Of a DNA stretch of 64,000 bases, positions 25,854-34,320 are shown piece after piece (the first letter of the stretch is position 1; the number at the start of each line of letters is the position of its first letter). The notes beneath the pieces are model-generated. The model had not been told where the DNA came from. It ran no database searches and saw only the letters and a program-made list of their open reading frames with translations. Source of the DNA: [Pasteurella] aerogenes (lineage in GTDB: Bacteria; Pseudomonadota; Gammaproteobacteria; Enterobacterales; Pasteurellaceae). The stretch lies in contig LR134362.1 in NCBI GenBank assembly GCA_900637275.1, positions 1,488,001 through 1,552,000 on the forward strand, given 5' to 3'. The position numbers and the translations under genes were made by a program.

Positions 25854-26855
25854 TTATATCGGTCTTTCGGTTGAAAATCGTTTTACTAATGTCGGATTAA
25901 ATTGTAAATGTGTTGGTGTATCAATAGTATTATCTACCAAACTTAATGCTAGGTTAGCTGCATAATTAGCCATTAAATCAATAGGATATCGAATTGTGGT
26001 TAGTTTTGGGATGAGGTAACGGGCAATCGGCATATCATCAAAGCCAATAATTGAAAATTGTTTCGGAACAATAATATTATTTTCACTTAACACGGAAATC
26101 GCACCAGCAGCCATACCATCATTATAAGCAACAACCGCCGTGAGATTGGAATTGTAACTTAATAAATTAATCATGGCTTTTTCACCCCCTTCAAAATCCG
26201 GCGTACTATGGGCGATAAAGTGCGGTTCAGGTTCAATACAATAATGTTGAAGTGCGGTCAAATATCCTTTTAATCTGTCTGTTTCATCTGTAATTTGATG
26301 AGTTGAACCAATGTAGCCGATATTTTTATGTCCCAAATGGATAAGGGTTTCTGTGGCTAAAAAAGTACCTTTTTGATTATCTAAGCTTACACAGCGATTT
26401 TCATATCCGCTGACTAAACGATTAATCACTACCATTCCGGGAATCCGCTGTAAATAGTCTTGTAACTCATCATCAGTCAATGCTTTTGAATGTACCACCA
26501 AACAGCTACAACGTTTACGCAGCAAGGTTTCAATCGCTTTACGTTCTTTTTCAGCATTATGGTAACCGATTCCAATTAAAATGGTTTTTTCATGTTCTTC
26601 CGCAACCTTATCAACTGCTTTGACCAGAATTGCAAAAAAAGGATCTGTCACATCTGTAACGACTACACCAATCGTATCCGTATTTTGTAACGCCAGAGCT
26701 TGCGCATTGGCATTAGGGTGATAGCCTAATTGCGCAACTGCACGCTGTACCGCAAGGCGCGCTTTTTCACTAGATGAAGCATTATTTAACACACGGGATA
26801 CGGTAGCGACGGACACGCCAGCTTGTTTAGCGACATCACGAATGGTAATCATCAT
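25854..26855 (-). CDS. galS: LacI-family galactose regulator GalS/GalR
   Basis: The product of about 333 residues has a LacI helix-turn-helix (TIRDVAKQAGVSVATVSRVLN) and a sugar-binding effector domain (GVVVTDVTDPFFA, YNDGMAAGAISVL, SIIGFDDMPIARYL). The ATG at 26855 follows AGGTGAAT. A GTG two codons upstream and an ATG one codon downstream are possible alternatives. It lies between the mgl and gal operons, and three gal-type operators flank it (25795, 26909, 27029), so it is the natural repressor of both. Galactose would be the inducer. The operator at 26909 suggests autoregulation. Whether it is orthologous to E. coli GalS or GalR cannot be separated, since only one copy is visible here. 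Confidence 0.9.
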   Translation of the reverse strand: MMITIRDVAKQAGVSVATVSRVLNNASSSEKARLAVQRAVAQLGYHPNANAQALALQNTDTIGVVVTDVTDPFFAILVKAVDKVAEEHEKTILIGIGYHNAEKERKAIETLLRKRCSCLVVHSKALTDDELQDYLQRIPGMVVINRLVSGYENRCVSLDNQKGTFLATETLIHLGHKNIGYIGSTHQITDETDRLKGYLTALQHYCIEPEPHFIAHSTPDFEGGEKAMINLLSYNSNLTAVVAYNDGMAAGAISVLSENNIIVPKQFSIIGFDDMPIARYLIPKLTTIRYPIDLMANYAANLALSLVDNTIDTPTHLQFNPTLVKRFSTERPI

Positions 26856-26908
26856 ATTCACCTGAACACATAAAAATCACTTTACTATAATATAAAATTT
26901 CAACAAAA

Positions 26909-26924
26909 ATGAAAGCGCTTACTA
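26909..26924. promoter_or_regulatory. GalR/GalS-type operator, galS side
   Basis: ATGAAAGCGCTTACTA shares the TGNAANCGNTT core of the gal operator. It lies 54 bases upstream of the galS start, where it could act on galS itself and, with the site at 27029, on galT through a loop. Confidence 0.65.
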
Positions 26925-27028
26925 TTAAAAATAAAACCTATCTCACAGAAAAATCGGATTTTTTCTTTAAAATTGTGATCTGCTTAATAGTTTATTTTAT
27001 ATAATATGCTATATTTTGGCTGTAAATT

Positions 27029-27044
27029 TTGTAAGCGTTTTCAA
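27029..27044. promoter_or_regulatory. GalR/GalS-type operator, galT side
   Basis: TTGTAAGCGTTTTCAA matches the gal operator consensus except at the ends and one inner base. It ends 14 bases before the galT start codon, so a bound repressor would block transcription or promoter clearance. The two operators are 120 bases apart centre to centre. Confidence 0.75.
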
Positions 27045-27058
27045 AAAAGGAGTGTGTC

Positions 27059-28102
27059 ATGGAGTTATTTATGCCGACAGAGCATCCGCACCGCCGCTAT
27101 AATCCATTAACCGAGCAATGGGTTTTAGTTTCGCCTCATCGAGCCAAACGTCCTTGGCAAGGTCAACAAGAAAAAGTGATGGAGGAACAAAAGCCACATT
27201 ATGACTCAACTTGTTATCTTTGTCCGGGCAATAAGCGAATTACCGGTGAACAAAATCCCAATTATCAAAAACCGTTTGTATTTAAAAATGATTTTTCTGC
27301 GTTGTTGGAAGATACGCCAACACCACCGGTTTCATCAGATCCCTTATTCCAATCTTCCCAAGCGCGAGGGGAAAGTCGGGTGATTTGTTTCTCGCCTGAT
27401 CATAGCAAAACTTTGCCATTATTAAGTGCGGTCGAAATTTACGCCATTATTCAAGTATGGCAAGCGCAGCTGCATGAACTTGGACAAAAATATCAGTGGG
27501 TACAGATTTTTGAAAATAAAGGAGCAGCGATGGGGTGCTCCAATCCACACCCACACGGACAAATTTGGGCAAATAGCTTTTTACCTAACGAAGTGCAACG
27601 CGAAGATGAGGCACAGCGTAAATATTGGCAACAACATGGCTCGGTATTACTCGTAGATTATGTGCAACGCGAATTAACGCAAAAAGAACGAATTGTCGTT
27701 GAAACTGAAGATTGGGTTGCTGTAGTGCCTTATTGGGCGGTCTGGCCTTTTGAAACATTGTTGTTGCCGAAAAGTCATATTAAGCGTCTGACCGATTTAA
27801 ACGAGGCACAAGGTAAAGATTTGGCGGTAGCACTGAAAAAATTAACCACTAAATACGATAATCTGTTTGGAGTGTCTTTCCCTTATTCAATGGGATTTCA
27901 TGCAGCACCTTTTAATGGCGAAGAAAACGAACATTGGCAATTACATGCACATTTTTATCCACCACTATTGCGTTCTGCAACGGTGCGTAAATTTATGGTG
28001 GGTTATGAAATGTTAGGCGAAAGCCAGCGTGATTTAACCGCTGAACAAGCCGCCGCTAGATTACGTGAATTAAGTGACATACATTACAGTGAACAACAAT
28101 AA
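27059..28102 (+). CDS. galT: Galactose-1-phosphate uridylyltransferase
   Basis: The 347-residue protein shows the catalytic HPH motif (SNPHPHGQIW, H164 and H166; the second histidine is uridylylated) and the zinc cysteines C52 and C55 (CYLCPGN). It exchanges UMP between UDP-glucose and galactose-1-phosphate in the Leloir pathway. AGGAG is six bases before the ATG at 27059. It is first of galT-galK-galM. No galE is present in the window, so the epimerase must be encoded elsewhere. Confidence 0.97.
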   Translation: MELFMPTEHPHRRYNPLTEQWVLVSPHRAKRPWQGQQEKVMEEQKPHYDSTCYLCPGNKRITGEQNPNYQKPFVFKNDFSALLEDTPTPPVSSDPLFQSSQARGESRVICFSPDHSKTLPLLSAVEIYAIIQVWQAQLHELGQKYQWVQIFENKGAAMGCSNPHPHGQIWANSFLPNEVQREDEAQRKYWQQHGSVLLVDYVQRELTQKERIVVETEDWVAVVPYWAVWPFETLLLPKSHIKRLTDLNEAQGKDLAVALKKLTTKYDNLFGVSFPYSMGFHAAPFNGEENEHWQLHAHFYPPLLRSATVRKFMVGYEMLGESQRDLTAEQAAARLRELSDIHYSEQQ

Positions 28103-28138
28103 TCATCTTATCGGATAACCTTAATTTTGGAGTATCAT

Positions 28139-29293
28139 ATGAACCCGCAACAAGCAGCTAAACACATTTTTGAACAAAAATTCGACCGCACTTCAACCCT
28201 CAACGTATATGCCCCGGGACGGGTCAATATCATTGGTGAACATACTGATTACAATGACGGATTTGTGATGCCTTGTGCGATTAATTATGGAACAGCGGTA
28301 AGTGGCGATAAACGTTCAGATGCTATTTTTCGGGTTTATGCTTCCGATTTGGATCAATTTGACGAATTTTCCTTGCTCGAAGAAATTGTGCCGAGCCAAG
28401 AAAAATGGACTGGCTATGTACGCGGCGTGGTGAAATTTATTCAAGCCCGTTGTCCACAATTTACCCAAGGCGCTGATTTAGTGATTAGCGGTAATGTGCC
28501 TTTATCCGCCGGATTAAGCTCTTCGGCTTCGTTAGAAGTGGCAATCGGTAAATTTTGCCAACAATTGGGCAATTTGCCTTTAAGCAATACGGAAATTGCT
28601 TTAATCGGACAACAAGCGGAAAATCAATTTGTCGGTGCAAATTGTGGCAATATGGATCAACTAATCGCTGCTTTAGGGCAACAGGACCATTTGTTGATGA
28701 TCGATTGCCGCACCTTAGAAACCTTGCCGACACCGGTGCCGGAAGGGGTGGCAGTGATGATTGTCAATTCTCATGTAAAACATGATTTGGTTAATGGTGA
28801 ATACAATATCCGTCGCCAGCAATGCGAGCAAGCGGCGGCATTTTTTGGTGTGAAAGCACTACGTGATGTTTCCGTTAAGCAATTTTACCAAAAAGAGCAA
28901 GAATTGACCGCACTTGATCCTGAGGTGGCAAAGCGCGCAAGACATATCGTGACCGAAAATGCACGGGTTTTAGCCGCAGTTGAGGCGTTACAACAAGGAG
29001 ATTTGACCCGTTTAGGTGAATTGATGTATCAGTCTCATGCCTCCATGCGTGACGATTTTGAGATTACCGTACCAGAAATTGATTATTTGGTCGAGTTGGC
29101 GGAAGTCGCCATTGGCAAAAGCGGTGGTGCTAGGATGACCGGAGGTGGTTTTGGCGGTTGTATTGTCGCGTTGGCGCCGGTTGAAAAAGTAGTGGCGGTG
29201 CGGCAAATTATCGCTGATAATTACCAAAAAACAACCGGACTAAAAGAAGATTTTTATGTCTGTACCGCATCACAAGGAGTTCATTTATGCTAG
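28139..29293 (+). CDS. galK: Galactokinase
   Basis: The start is at the ATG at 28139, behind TTGGAG. An upstream in-frame TTG lacks a ribosome site. The 384-residue GHMP kinase has the galactokinase signature (GRVNIIGEHTDYNDGFVMP near residue 26), the ATP loop PLSAGLSSSASLE and the C-terminal GGFGGCIVAL motif. It phosphorylates galactose at C1. The reading frame overlaps galM by seven bases, so the two genes are translationally coupled. Two USS cores lie in the coding region. Confidence 0.97.
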   Translation: MNPQQAAKHIFEQKFDRTSTLNVYAPGRVNIIGEHTDYNDGFVMPCAINYGTAVSGDKRSDAIFRVYASDLDQFDEFSLLEEIVPSQEKWTGYVRGVVKFIQARCPQFTQGADLVISGNVPLSAGLSSSASLEVAIGKFCQQLGNLPLSNTEIALIGQQAENQFVGANCGNMDQLIAALGQQDHLLMIDCRTLETLPTPVPEGVAVMIVNSHVKHDLVNGEYNIRRQQCEQAAAFFGVKALRDVSVKQFYQKEQELTALDPEVAKRARHIVTENARVLAAVEALQQGDLTRLGELMYQSHASMRDDFEITVPEIDYLVELAEVAIGKSGGARMTGGGFGGCIVALAPVEKVVAVRQIIADNYQKTTGLKEDFYVCTASQGVHLC

Positions 29294-30363
29294 AGATTTT
29301 GGAAAATAACATCGTCGCCCCGGATAATCAGCCTTTTCAGCGTGTCACGCTGCAAAACCTGAATGGAATGCGGGTACAGTTTCTTGATTGGGGTGCCACA
29401 TGGATTTCCTGTCAAATACCTGTCGGTACAGAATCACGCGAAGTCTTACTTGGCTGTAAACCAGAAGATTATGAAAAACAAACTGCCTTTATGGGCGGAA
29501 CCATTGGTCGCTATGCCAATCGCATTGCCAACGCTTGCTACCCCGATCCGTTAGCCGATCAAGGTATTCGTCGTTTGGCGCCGAATCAAGGTCAACATCA
29601 ATTGCATGGTGGCGTGCGCGGTTTTGATAAAGTGCGGTGGAAAATTAGCGAATTTTCCGCTAATTTTGTGCAATTTTCTTATGTGGCCTTAGATCGCGAA
29701 CAAGGCTTTCCCGGCAGTGTAGAAGTGTACTTGACTTATGAATTGCTGCCGAATAACACGTTGTTGGTGCAATTTGAAGCGACGCCAAGTGCCGATACGC
29801 CGCTCAATTTAACCAGCCATGTTTATTTTAATTTAAATGATGCAGAAAATGGCGCTGATGTTCGTTCGCATTTTTTACAACTGAACGCGGATCAGTTTTT
29901 ACCGGTGGACAATCAAGGCATTCCTAATGCGCCACTGAAATCCGTAGATCAAACCAGTTTTGATTTCCGTAAGGAAAAAACCATTGCGCAGGATTTTTTA
30001 CAAGAAGAACAGCAGGAAACCAAAGGCTATGATCATGCTTTTTTGTTAAATTCCGCGGAAAATACGGATAGCAACGTCAAAGAAACACAACCTTGTGCTA
30101 TTTTAACCGCTCCGGATCGAAGTTTAAGCCTGCAAGTTTTTACATCACAATCTGCCATCCAAGTTTATACTGCCAATTATTTAGGCGGCACTTTAACTCG
30201 TCAAGGCAATGAATATGCCGATTATGCGGGGATTGCATTGGAAACCCAAGCTTTGCCGGATACGCCGAATCATCCGGAATGGTGGAAATATGGCGGTATG
30301 AGCAAAGCCGGCGAGCGTTATTATCAATGGACAAAATTCAGTTTTGTTATTCCAAAACCATAA
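29287..30363 (+). CDS. galM: Aldose 1-epimerase (mutarotase)
   Basis: The 358-residue protein has the galactose mutarotase fold and motifs: GRYANRIANA, NQGQHQLHGG with the catalytic-type histidine, NLTSHVYFNL with the second histidine, and GYDHAFLL. It interconverts alpha and beta galactose so that galactokinase gets its alpha substrate. It starts inside the end of galK (seven-base overlap) and closes the galTKM operon. I see no T-tailed terminator behind it, only the spaced inverted repeat at 30371-30421. Confidence 0.95.
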   Translation: MLEILENNIVAPDNQPFQRVTLQNLNGMRVQFLDWGATWISCQIPVGTESREVLLGCKPEDYEKQTAFMGGTIGRYANRIANACYPDPLADQGIRRLAPNQGQHQLHGGVRGFDKVRWKISEFSANFVQFSYVALDREQGFPGSVEVYLTYELLPNNTLLVQFEATPSADTPLNLTSHVYFNLNDAENGADVRSHFLQLNADQFLPVDNQGIPNAPLKSVDQTSFDFRKEKTIAQDFLQEEQQETKGYDHAFLLNSAENTDSNVKETQPCAILTAPDRSLSLQVFTSQSAIQVYTANYLGGTLTRQGNEYADYAGIALETQALPDTPNHPEWWKYGGMSKAGERYYQWTKFSFVIPKP

Positions 30364-30370
30364 ATGGCGC

Positions 30371-30421
30371 GAAATGTGACAAGAAAAAACCGAAGATAGG
30401 GATTAACAAGCGTCACATTTC
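30371..30421. repeat. Spaced inverted repeat downstream of galM
   Basis: Ten-base perfect arms GAAATGTGAC (30371-30380) and GTCACATTTC (30412-30421) are separated by 31 bases. There is no T run, so it does not look like a terminator. It could be a pair of protein half-sites about four helical turns apart or a weak RNA structure. Confidence 0.5.
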
Positions 30422-30512
30422 CCGTTAAAATCGATTGCAACCGGTTATGGAATAAAAATAAAACCGAAACAAAATGCCGGCAAAATTAAATCGGCGTGAG
30501 AGCAATATAAAT

Positions 30513-31397
30513 ATGAGTGAAGAAAATCAGAGTAACCCCTCGACTGAAACGAAGAAAAGTTTTTTCCAATCTTTATTTGGCCGTCTGTTTCAAGGGGAAT
30601 TAAAAAATCGTGACGAATTGGTCGAAGTCATTCGTGATTCGGAACAAAACGACCTTATCGATCAAGATACCCGTGAAATGATTGAAGGGGTAATGGAAAT
30701 TGCCGAATTGCGCGTGCGTGATATTATGATCCCGCGCTCGCAAATTGTATTTATTGAAACCTCGCAAGATTTAGATTCTTGTCTTGATACGATTATCGAA
30801 AGCGCTCACTCGCGTTTTCCGGTGATGACTGACGAACGGGATAATATCGCTGGCATCTTACATGCTAAAGATTTGCTGAAATTTTTGCGTTCTAATGCTG
30901 AAGCTTTTGATTTGTTATCCACGTTGCGTCCGGCGGTAATCGTGCCGGAAAGTAAGCGGGTAGATCGGATGCTAAAAGATTTCCGTTCCGAGCGTTTCCA
31001 TATGGCGATTGTGGTGGACGAGTTTGGCGCAGTGTCCGGTTTGGTTACCATTGAAGATATTTTGGAACAAATCGTCGGCGATATTGAAGACGAATTTGAT
31101 GAAGAAGAAATTGCCGATATCCGCCAACTTTCGCGCCATACTTATGCGGTGCGTGCCTTAACCGATATTGAAGATTTTAATCAACAATTTGGTACTCATT
31201 TTGCTGATGAAGAAGTAGATACTATTGGCGGTGTGGTAATGCAAGCCTTTGGCTATTTACCGAAACGGGGCGAAGAAATTGTGTTAGAAAACTTAAATAT
31301 CAAAGTTACCTCGGCAGACAGCCGGCGCCTTATCCAATTACGCGTAACCGTGCCAGATGAACAAGTTGCCGACAATATTGAACAAAGCAGTGAATAA
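30513..31397 (+). CDS. corC: CorC/YbeX-type CBS-domain protein
   Basis: Starting at the ATG at 30513 the protein has 294 residues and begins MSEENQSNPS. The frame extends to 30474 but without family similarity. It contains a CBS pair (VRDIMIPRSQIVFIE, HSRFPVMTDERDNIAGILHAKDLL, GLVTIEDILEQIVGDIEDEFDEE) and a C-terminal CorC_HlyC domain (FGTHFADEEVDTIGG). It lacks the DUF21 membrane part and so is soluble. The family is linked to magnesium and cobalt efflux and, in E. coli, ybeX sits just before lnt, as here. The precise role remains debated. Confidence 0.9.
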   Translation: MSEENQSNPSTETKKSFFQSLFGRLFQGELKNRDELVEVIRDSEQNDLIDQDTREMIEGVMEIAELRVRDIMIPRSQIVFIETSQDLDSCLDTIIESAHSRFPVMTDERDNIAGILHAKDLLKFLRSNAEAFDLLSTLRPAVIVPESKRVDRMLKDFRSERFHMAIVVDEFGAVSGLVTIEDILEQIVGDIEDEFDEEEIADIRQLSRHTYAVRALTDIEDFNQQFGTHFADEEVDTIGGVVMQAFGYLPKRGEEIVLENLNIKVTSADSRRLIQLRVTVPDEQVADNIEQSSE

Positions 31398-31400
31398 TTG

Positions 31401-32921
31401 ATGAAAACCTATCTTATTGCATTATTAAGCGGGGGATTGGGCGTTTTTGCCTTTTCCCCTTTTGATCTTTGGGGTATCGCCTATCTTTCCTTGCTCGGAC
31501 TGATTTGGGTGGTTAAAACGCCGCAAAAAAAGACCGCACTTTATGGCGCATTTTTATGGGGCTTGAGCTTTTTTAGTATCGGCATCAGCTGGTTAAACGT
31601 TAGCATCAACCAATTTGGCGGCGCACCGCTTGTGGTTAGCTATTTGTTAGTGGTTTTATTGGCGGCATATTTAGCCCTTTACCCACTACTATTTGCTTAT
31701 TTAGTGCGCCGTTTTGAAGTTCGCAGCCTCGCCCTATTTCCCGCCATTTGGACCATCACCGAATTTTTGCGTGGCTGGGTCTTTACCGGTTTTCCGTGGC
31801 TACAATTCGGTTATACGCAAATTGACAGCCCATTTGCCGGTCTCGGCGCAATTTTTGGCGTAGAGGGTTTAACCTTTTTCGTGATGTGGACAAGTGCGGT
31901 CATTTTTAGCCTAATTTTGGCGATCCGCGAGAAAAAGAGACTGATCGTTGCGACAAATGTGCTGACTTGGATTGTTGTCGGTGGACTTTCTGCTTATGCC
32001 GGCAAACTGAATTTTACCCAAGAACAGCCGGAACGCGCGCTGACCATCACCCTTGCGCAAGGCAATATTGAGCAACATTTAAAATGGGATCCAGATTATG
32101 TCTATCAAACCTTGGATATTTATCAAAAGTTGATTATGCAGCATTTAGGTAAAAGTGATCTGATTATTTTACCGGAAGCGGCGTTGCCAACCTTGGAAAA
32201 TCATATTCAGCCTTATTTACAAAGCCTACACCAAGCCGCTGCGCAAAGCCAAACAGAAGTGCTAATCGGTACCGTGTATCAAGATCCGCACAACGGAAAA
32301 GCCCTTAATTCAGTGATTGATCTCGGTAATCCAGCCGCGCCTTATCAATTGGATACCACAAATCGTTACAATAAACATCATTTGGTGCCTTTTGGCGAAT
32401 ATGTGCCATTGGAAAGCCTGCTGCGCCCGTTGGGATCGGTGTTTAATTTGCCTATGTCGGCATTTCAATCCGGCGCGGCAGTGCAGTCGCCGCTACTGGC
32501 AAAATCGCACCATTTTACCACCGCGATTTGTTATGAAATCATTTTGGGCAGCCAGCTCCAACAAAATCTTACGGATCAAACCGATTTTATTTTAACTCTG
32601 TCTAACGACGCTTGGTTTGGGCGTAGCATTGGTCCTTGGCAACATTTGCAAATGGCGAGAATGCGCGCGTTGGAATTAGGCAAACCGGTCATTCGTTCGA
32701 CTAACACGGGCATCAGCGTTTTTATCGACGCCAAGGGGAAAATTATTGCTCAAGCGCCTCAATTTGAAACCACAACACTCACTCAAACCATCGCACCAAC
32801 TATCGGCAAAACGCCTTACGCGGCATTAGGCGCCAAACCTTTGTATTTTTTAACCGCACTTTTAATCCTACTGCGCGGCTTCGGTTGGCTGCTTAAGCGC
32901 AAAATGGTGAAAAACGCTTAA
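31401..32921 (+). CDS. lnt: Apolipoprotein N-acyltransferase
   Basis: The 506-residue protein has an N-terminal membrane region of about seven helices and a periplasmic nitrilase domain. The nitrilase domain has the catalytic glutamate in LPEAALP, lysine in NRYNKHHLVPFGEY and nucleophilic cysteine in TAICYEI. It adds the third acyl chain to the N-terminal cysteine of lipoproteins, finishing their maturation. The ATG at 31401 is three bases behind the corC stop, so the genes form one operon. A TTG just before it is less likely. A bidirectional terminator follows. Confidence 0.96.
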   Translation: MKTYLIALLSGGLGVFAFSPFDLWGIAYLSLLGLIWVVKTPQKKTALYGAFLWGLSFFSIGISWLNVSINQFGGAPLVVSYLLVVLLAAYLALYPLLFAYLVRRFEVRSLALFPAIWTITEFLRGWVFTGFPWLQFGYTQIDSPFAGLGAIFGVEGLTFFVMWTSAVIFSLILAIREKKRLIVATNVLTWIVVGGLSAYAGKLNFTQEQPERALTITLAQGNIEQHLKWDPDYVYQTLDIYQKLIMQHLGKSDLIILPEAALPTLENHIQPYLQSLHQAAAQSQTEVLIGTVYQDPHNGKALNSVIDLGNPAAPYQLDTTNRYNKHHLVPFGEYVPLESLLRPLGSVFNLPMSAFQSGAAVQSPLLAKSHHFTTAICYEIILGSQLQQNLTDQTDFILTLSNDAWFGRSIGPWQHLQMARMRALELGKPVIRSTNTGISVFIDAKGKIIAQAPQFETTTLTQTIAPTIGKTPYAALGAKPLYFLTALLILLRGFGWLLKRKMVKNA

Positions 32922-32931
32922 GTTAATTAAC

Positions 32932-32967
32932 AAAAAACTGCTGACAAACTTGTCCCGGCAGTTTTTT
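32932..32967. terminator. Bidirectional terminator between lnt and anmK
   Basis: AAAAAACTGCTG (32932-32943) and CGGCAGTTTTTT (32956-32967) pair over 12 bases with one G-T pair. T runs are on both strands. It separates the converging lnt and anmK genes. Confidence 0.85.
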
Positions 32968-33024
32968 AGATCAAATACAATAAAGTGCGGTCATTTTTTG
33001 CAGAGTTTATCCACGTTCAACATC

Positions 33025-34155
33025 TTATTTCGGATAAATTACGCCTAAACTGACCGCACTTTTCGCGCCGGTAACACTAGGTAAATTGCCGCTTAAATTG
33101 TGTATTCGCTGATAAGCCAGCCAAGCAAACGCCGCAGCTTCTACATAATCCGCATCCAATCCAAACTCCGATGTCGTTGCTACGTGCCAATCTGGCAACA
33201 AAAGCGTTAACTGTTGCATTAACAACGGATTTTTCGCTCCGCCGCCACATACCATCAACACTTTCGGCAACTCGCATTGTTCACCAATTCGGCACAAGAC
33301 TTGGGCATTACATTGCGCAGTAAATTCCAGCAATGTCGCCTGTACATCTTGCGGCAAAATCGCGCTGAAATGCTGTAATTTTTTATCAAGCCACGCCAAA
33401 TTAAATAATTCCCGTCCGGTACTTTTCGGCGGTGGTAGTTCAAAATAAGGCTCTTTTAGCAATTCGCTTAAAAGTGCGGTATGAATTTTGCCTGTTTTTG
33501 CCCACTGCGCATCGCGGTCGTAAGGTTCGCCCAATTGTTTTTCAATCCAACTGTCGAGCAGCGCATTGCCCGGACCGGTGTCATAGCCGATCACTGGCAT
33601 TTCAGGTATGAGCTGGGAAATATTGCTGATTCCGCCGATATTCAGTACCACAGTCATGCGATCATCACGAGCAAACAAAGCTTGGTGAAACGCCGGTACC
33701 AAAGGCGCACCTTGCCCGCCATACGCCATATCTTTGCGGCGAAAATCTGCAATAGTGGTGATTTGCGTATGTGCGGCAATTAAATTAGCATCGCCGATTT
33801 GCATGGTAAAGGGATATGAACCTTGTGGCGCGTGCCAAATGGTTTGACCGTGGCAGCCGATCGCTTGAATTTGTGCCGCATTCAGTTGATGTTTAGCTAA
33901 AAATTGATTAATACTTTGCGCATACAATAAGCCTAGACGGTGATCCAGCTCGCCTAATTGTTGCAAATCGGCTTTCCCACTGCGTAACAATTCACTTAAT
34001 TGACGGCGCAAATTTTGCGGCATTGGTTGCATCTCGGCTGCCACCAATTGGGGCAAAAAGTGCGGTGGTTTTTTAGCAAAATCAACCAACGCTAAATCGA
34101 TTCCATCAAGGCTGGTTCCCGACATTACGCCGATATAGTATTCTGTTTTTTCCAT
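33025..34155 (-). CDS. anmK: Anhydro-N-acetylmuramic acid kinase
   Basis: The start is placed at the ATG at 34155 (MEKTEYYIGVMSGTSLDGID), giving 376 residues. The upstream ATG at 34188 overlaps a TATAAT promoter element and adds residues not typical of the family. The actin-like ATPase signatures are GVMSGTSLDGID at the start, GHDGQTIWH-like GCHGQTIWH, DTGPGNALLD and VCGGGAKNP. AnmK phosphorylates anhydro-MurNAc recovered from the cell wall to MurNAc-6-phosphate. nagZ, which acts earlier in the same recycling pathway, is at 37532-38578. Confidence 0.95.
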   Translation of the reverse strand: MEKTEYYIGVMSGTSLDGIDLALVDFAKKPPHFLPQLVAAEMQPMPQNLRRQLSELLRSGKADLQQLGELDHRLGLLYAQSINQFLAKHQLNAAQIQAIGCHGQTIWHAPQGSYPFTMQIGDANLIAAHTQITTIADFRRKDMAYGGQGAPLVPAFHQALFARDDRMTVVLNIGGISNISQLIPEMPVIGYDTGPGNALLDSWIEKQLGEPYDRDAQWAKTGKIHTALLSELLKEPYFELPPPKSTGRELFNLAWLDKKLQHFSAILPQDVQATLLEFTAQCNAQVLCRIGEQCELPKVLMVCGGGAKNPLLMQQLTLLLPDWHVATTSEFGLDADYVEAAAFAWLAYQRIHNLSGNLPSVTGAKSAVSLGVIYPK

Positions 34156-34186
34156 GCTTTTTATTTCATTCAATAAATTTAACAGC

Positions 34187-34215
34187 ATTATACTCGTTGT
34201 TCATCTATTTGCGAA
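34187..34215 (-). promoter_or_regulatory. Predicted sigma-70 promoter of anmK
   Basis: On the minus strand TATAAT (34187-34192) is preceded after 17 bases by TTCGCA (34210-34215), a 4/6 match to the -35 consensus. Confidence 0.55.
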
Positions 34216-34320
34216 ATTTGCTAAAAATAAACCGCACTTTATGCGTCTAATTGCTTGTTTCTTGCGTGTGATGCTATAAAATAAGGCGAAATTTTTAGCA
34301 CAATCCTAAGGGAATTTGAT

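Noticed and set aside
26974..26989. Possible CRP site TGTGATCTGCTTAATA before galT
   Set aside because: Only the left half matches; the right half TAATA differs from TCACA at several positions. Kept only as a remark.
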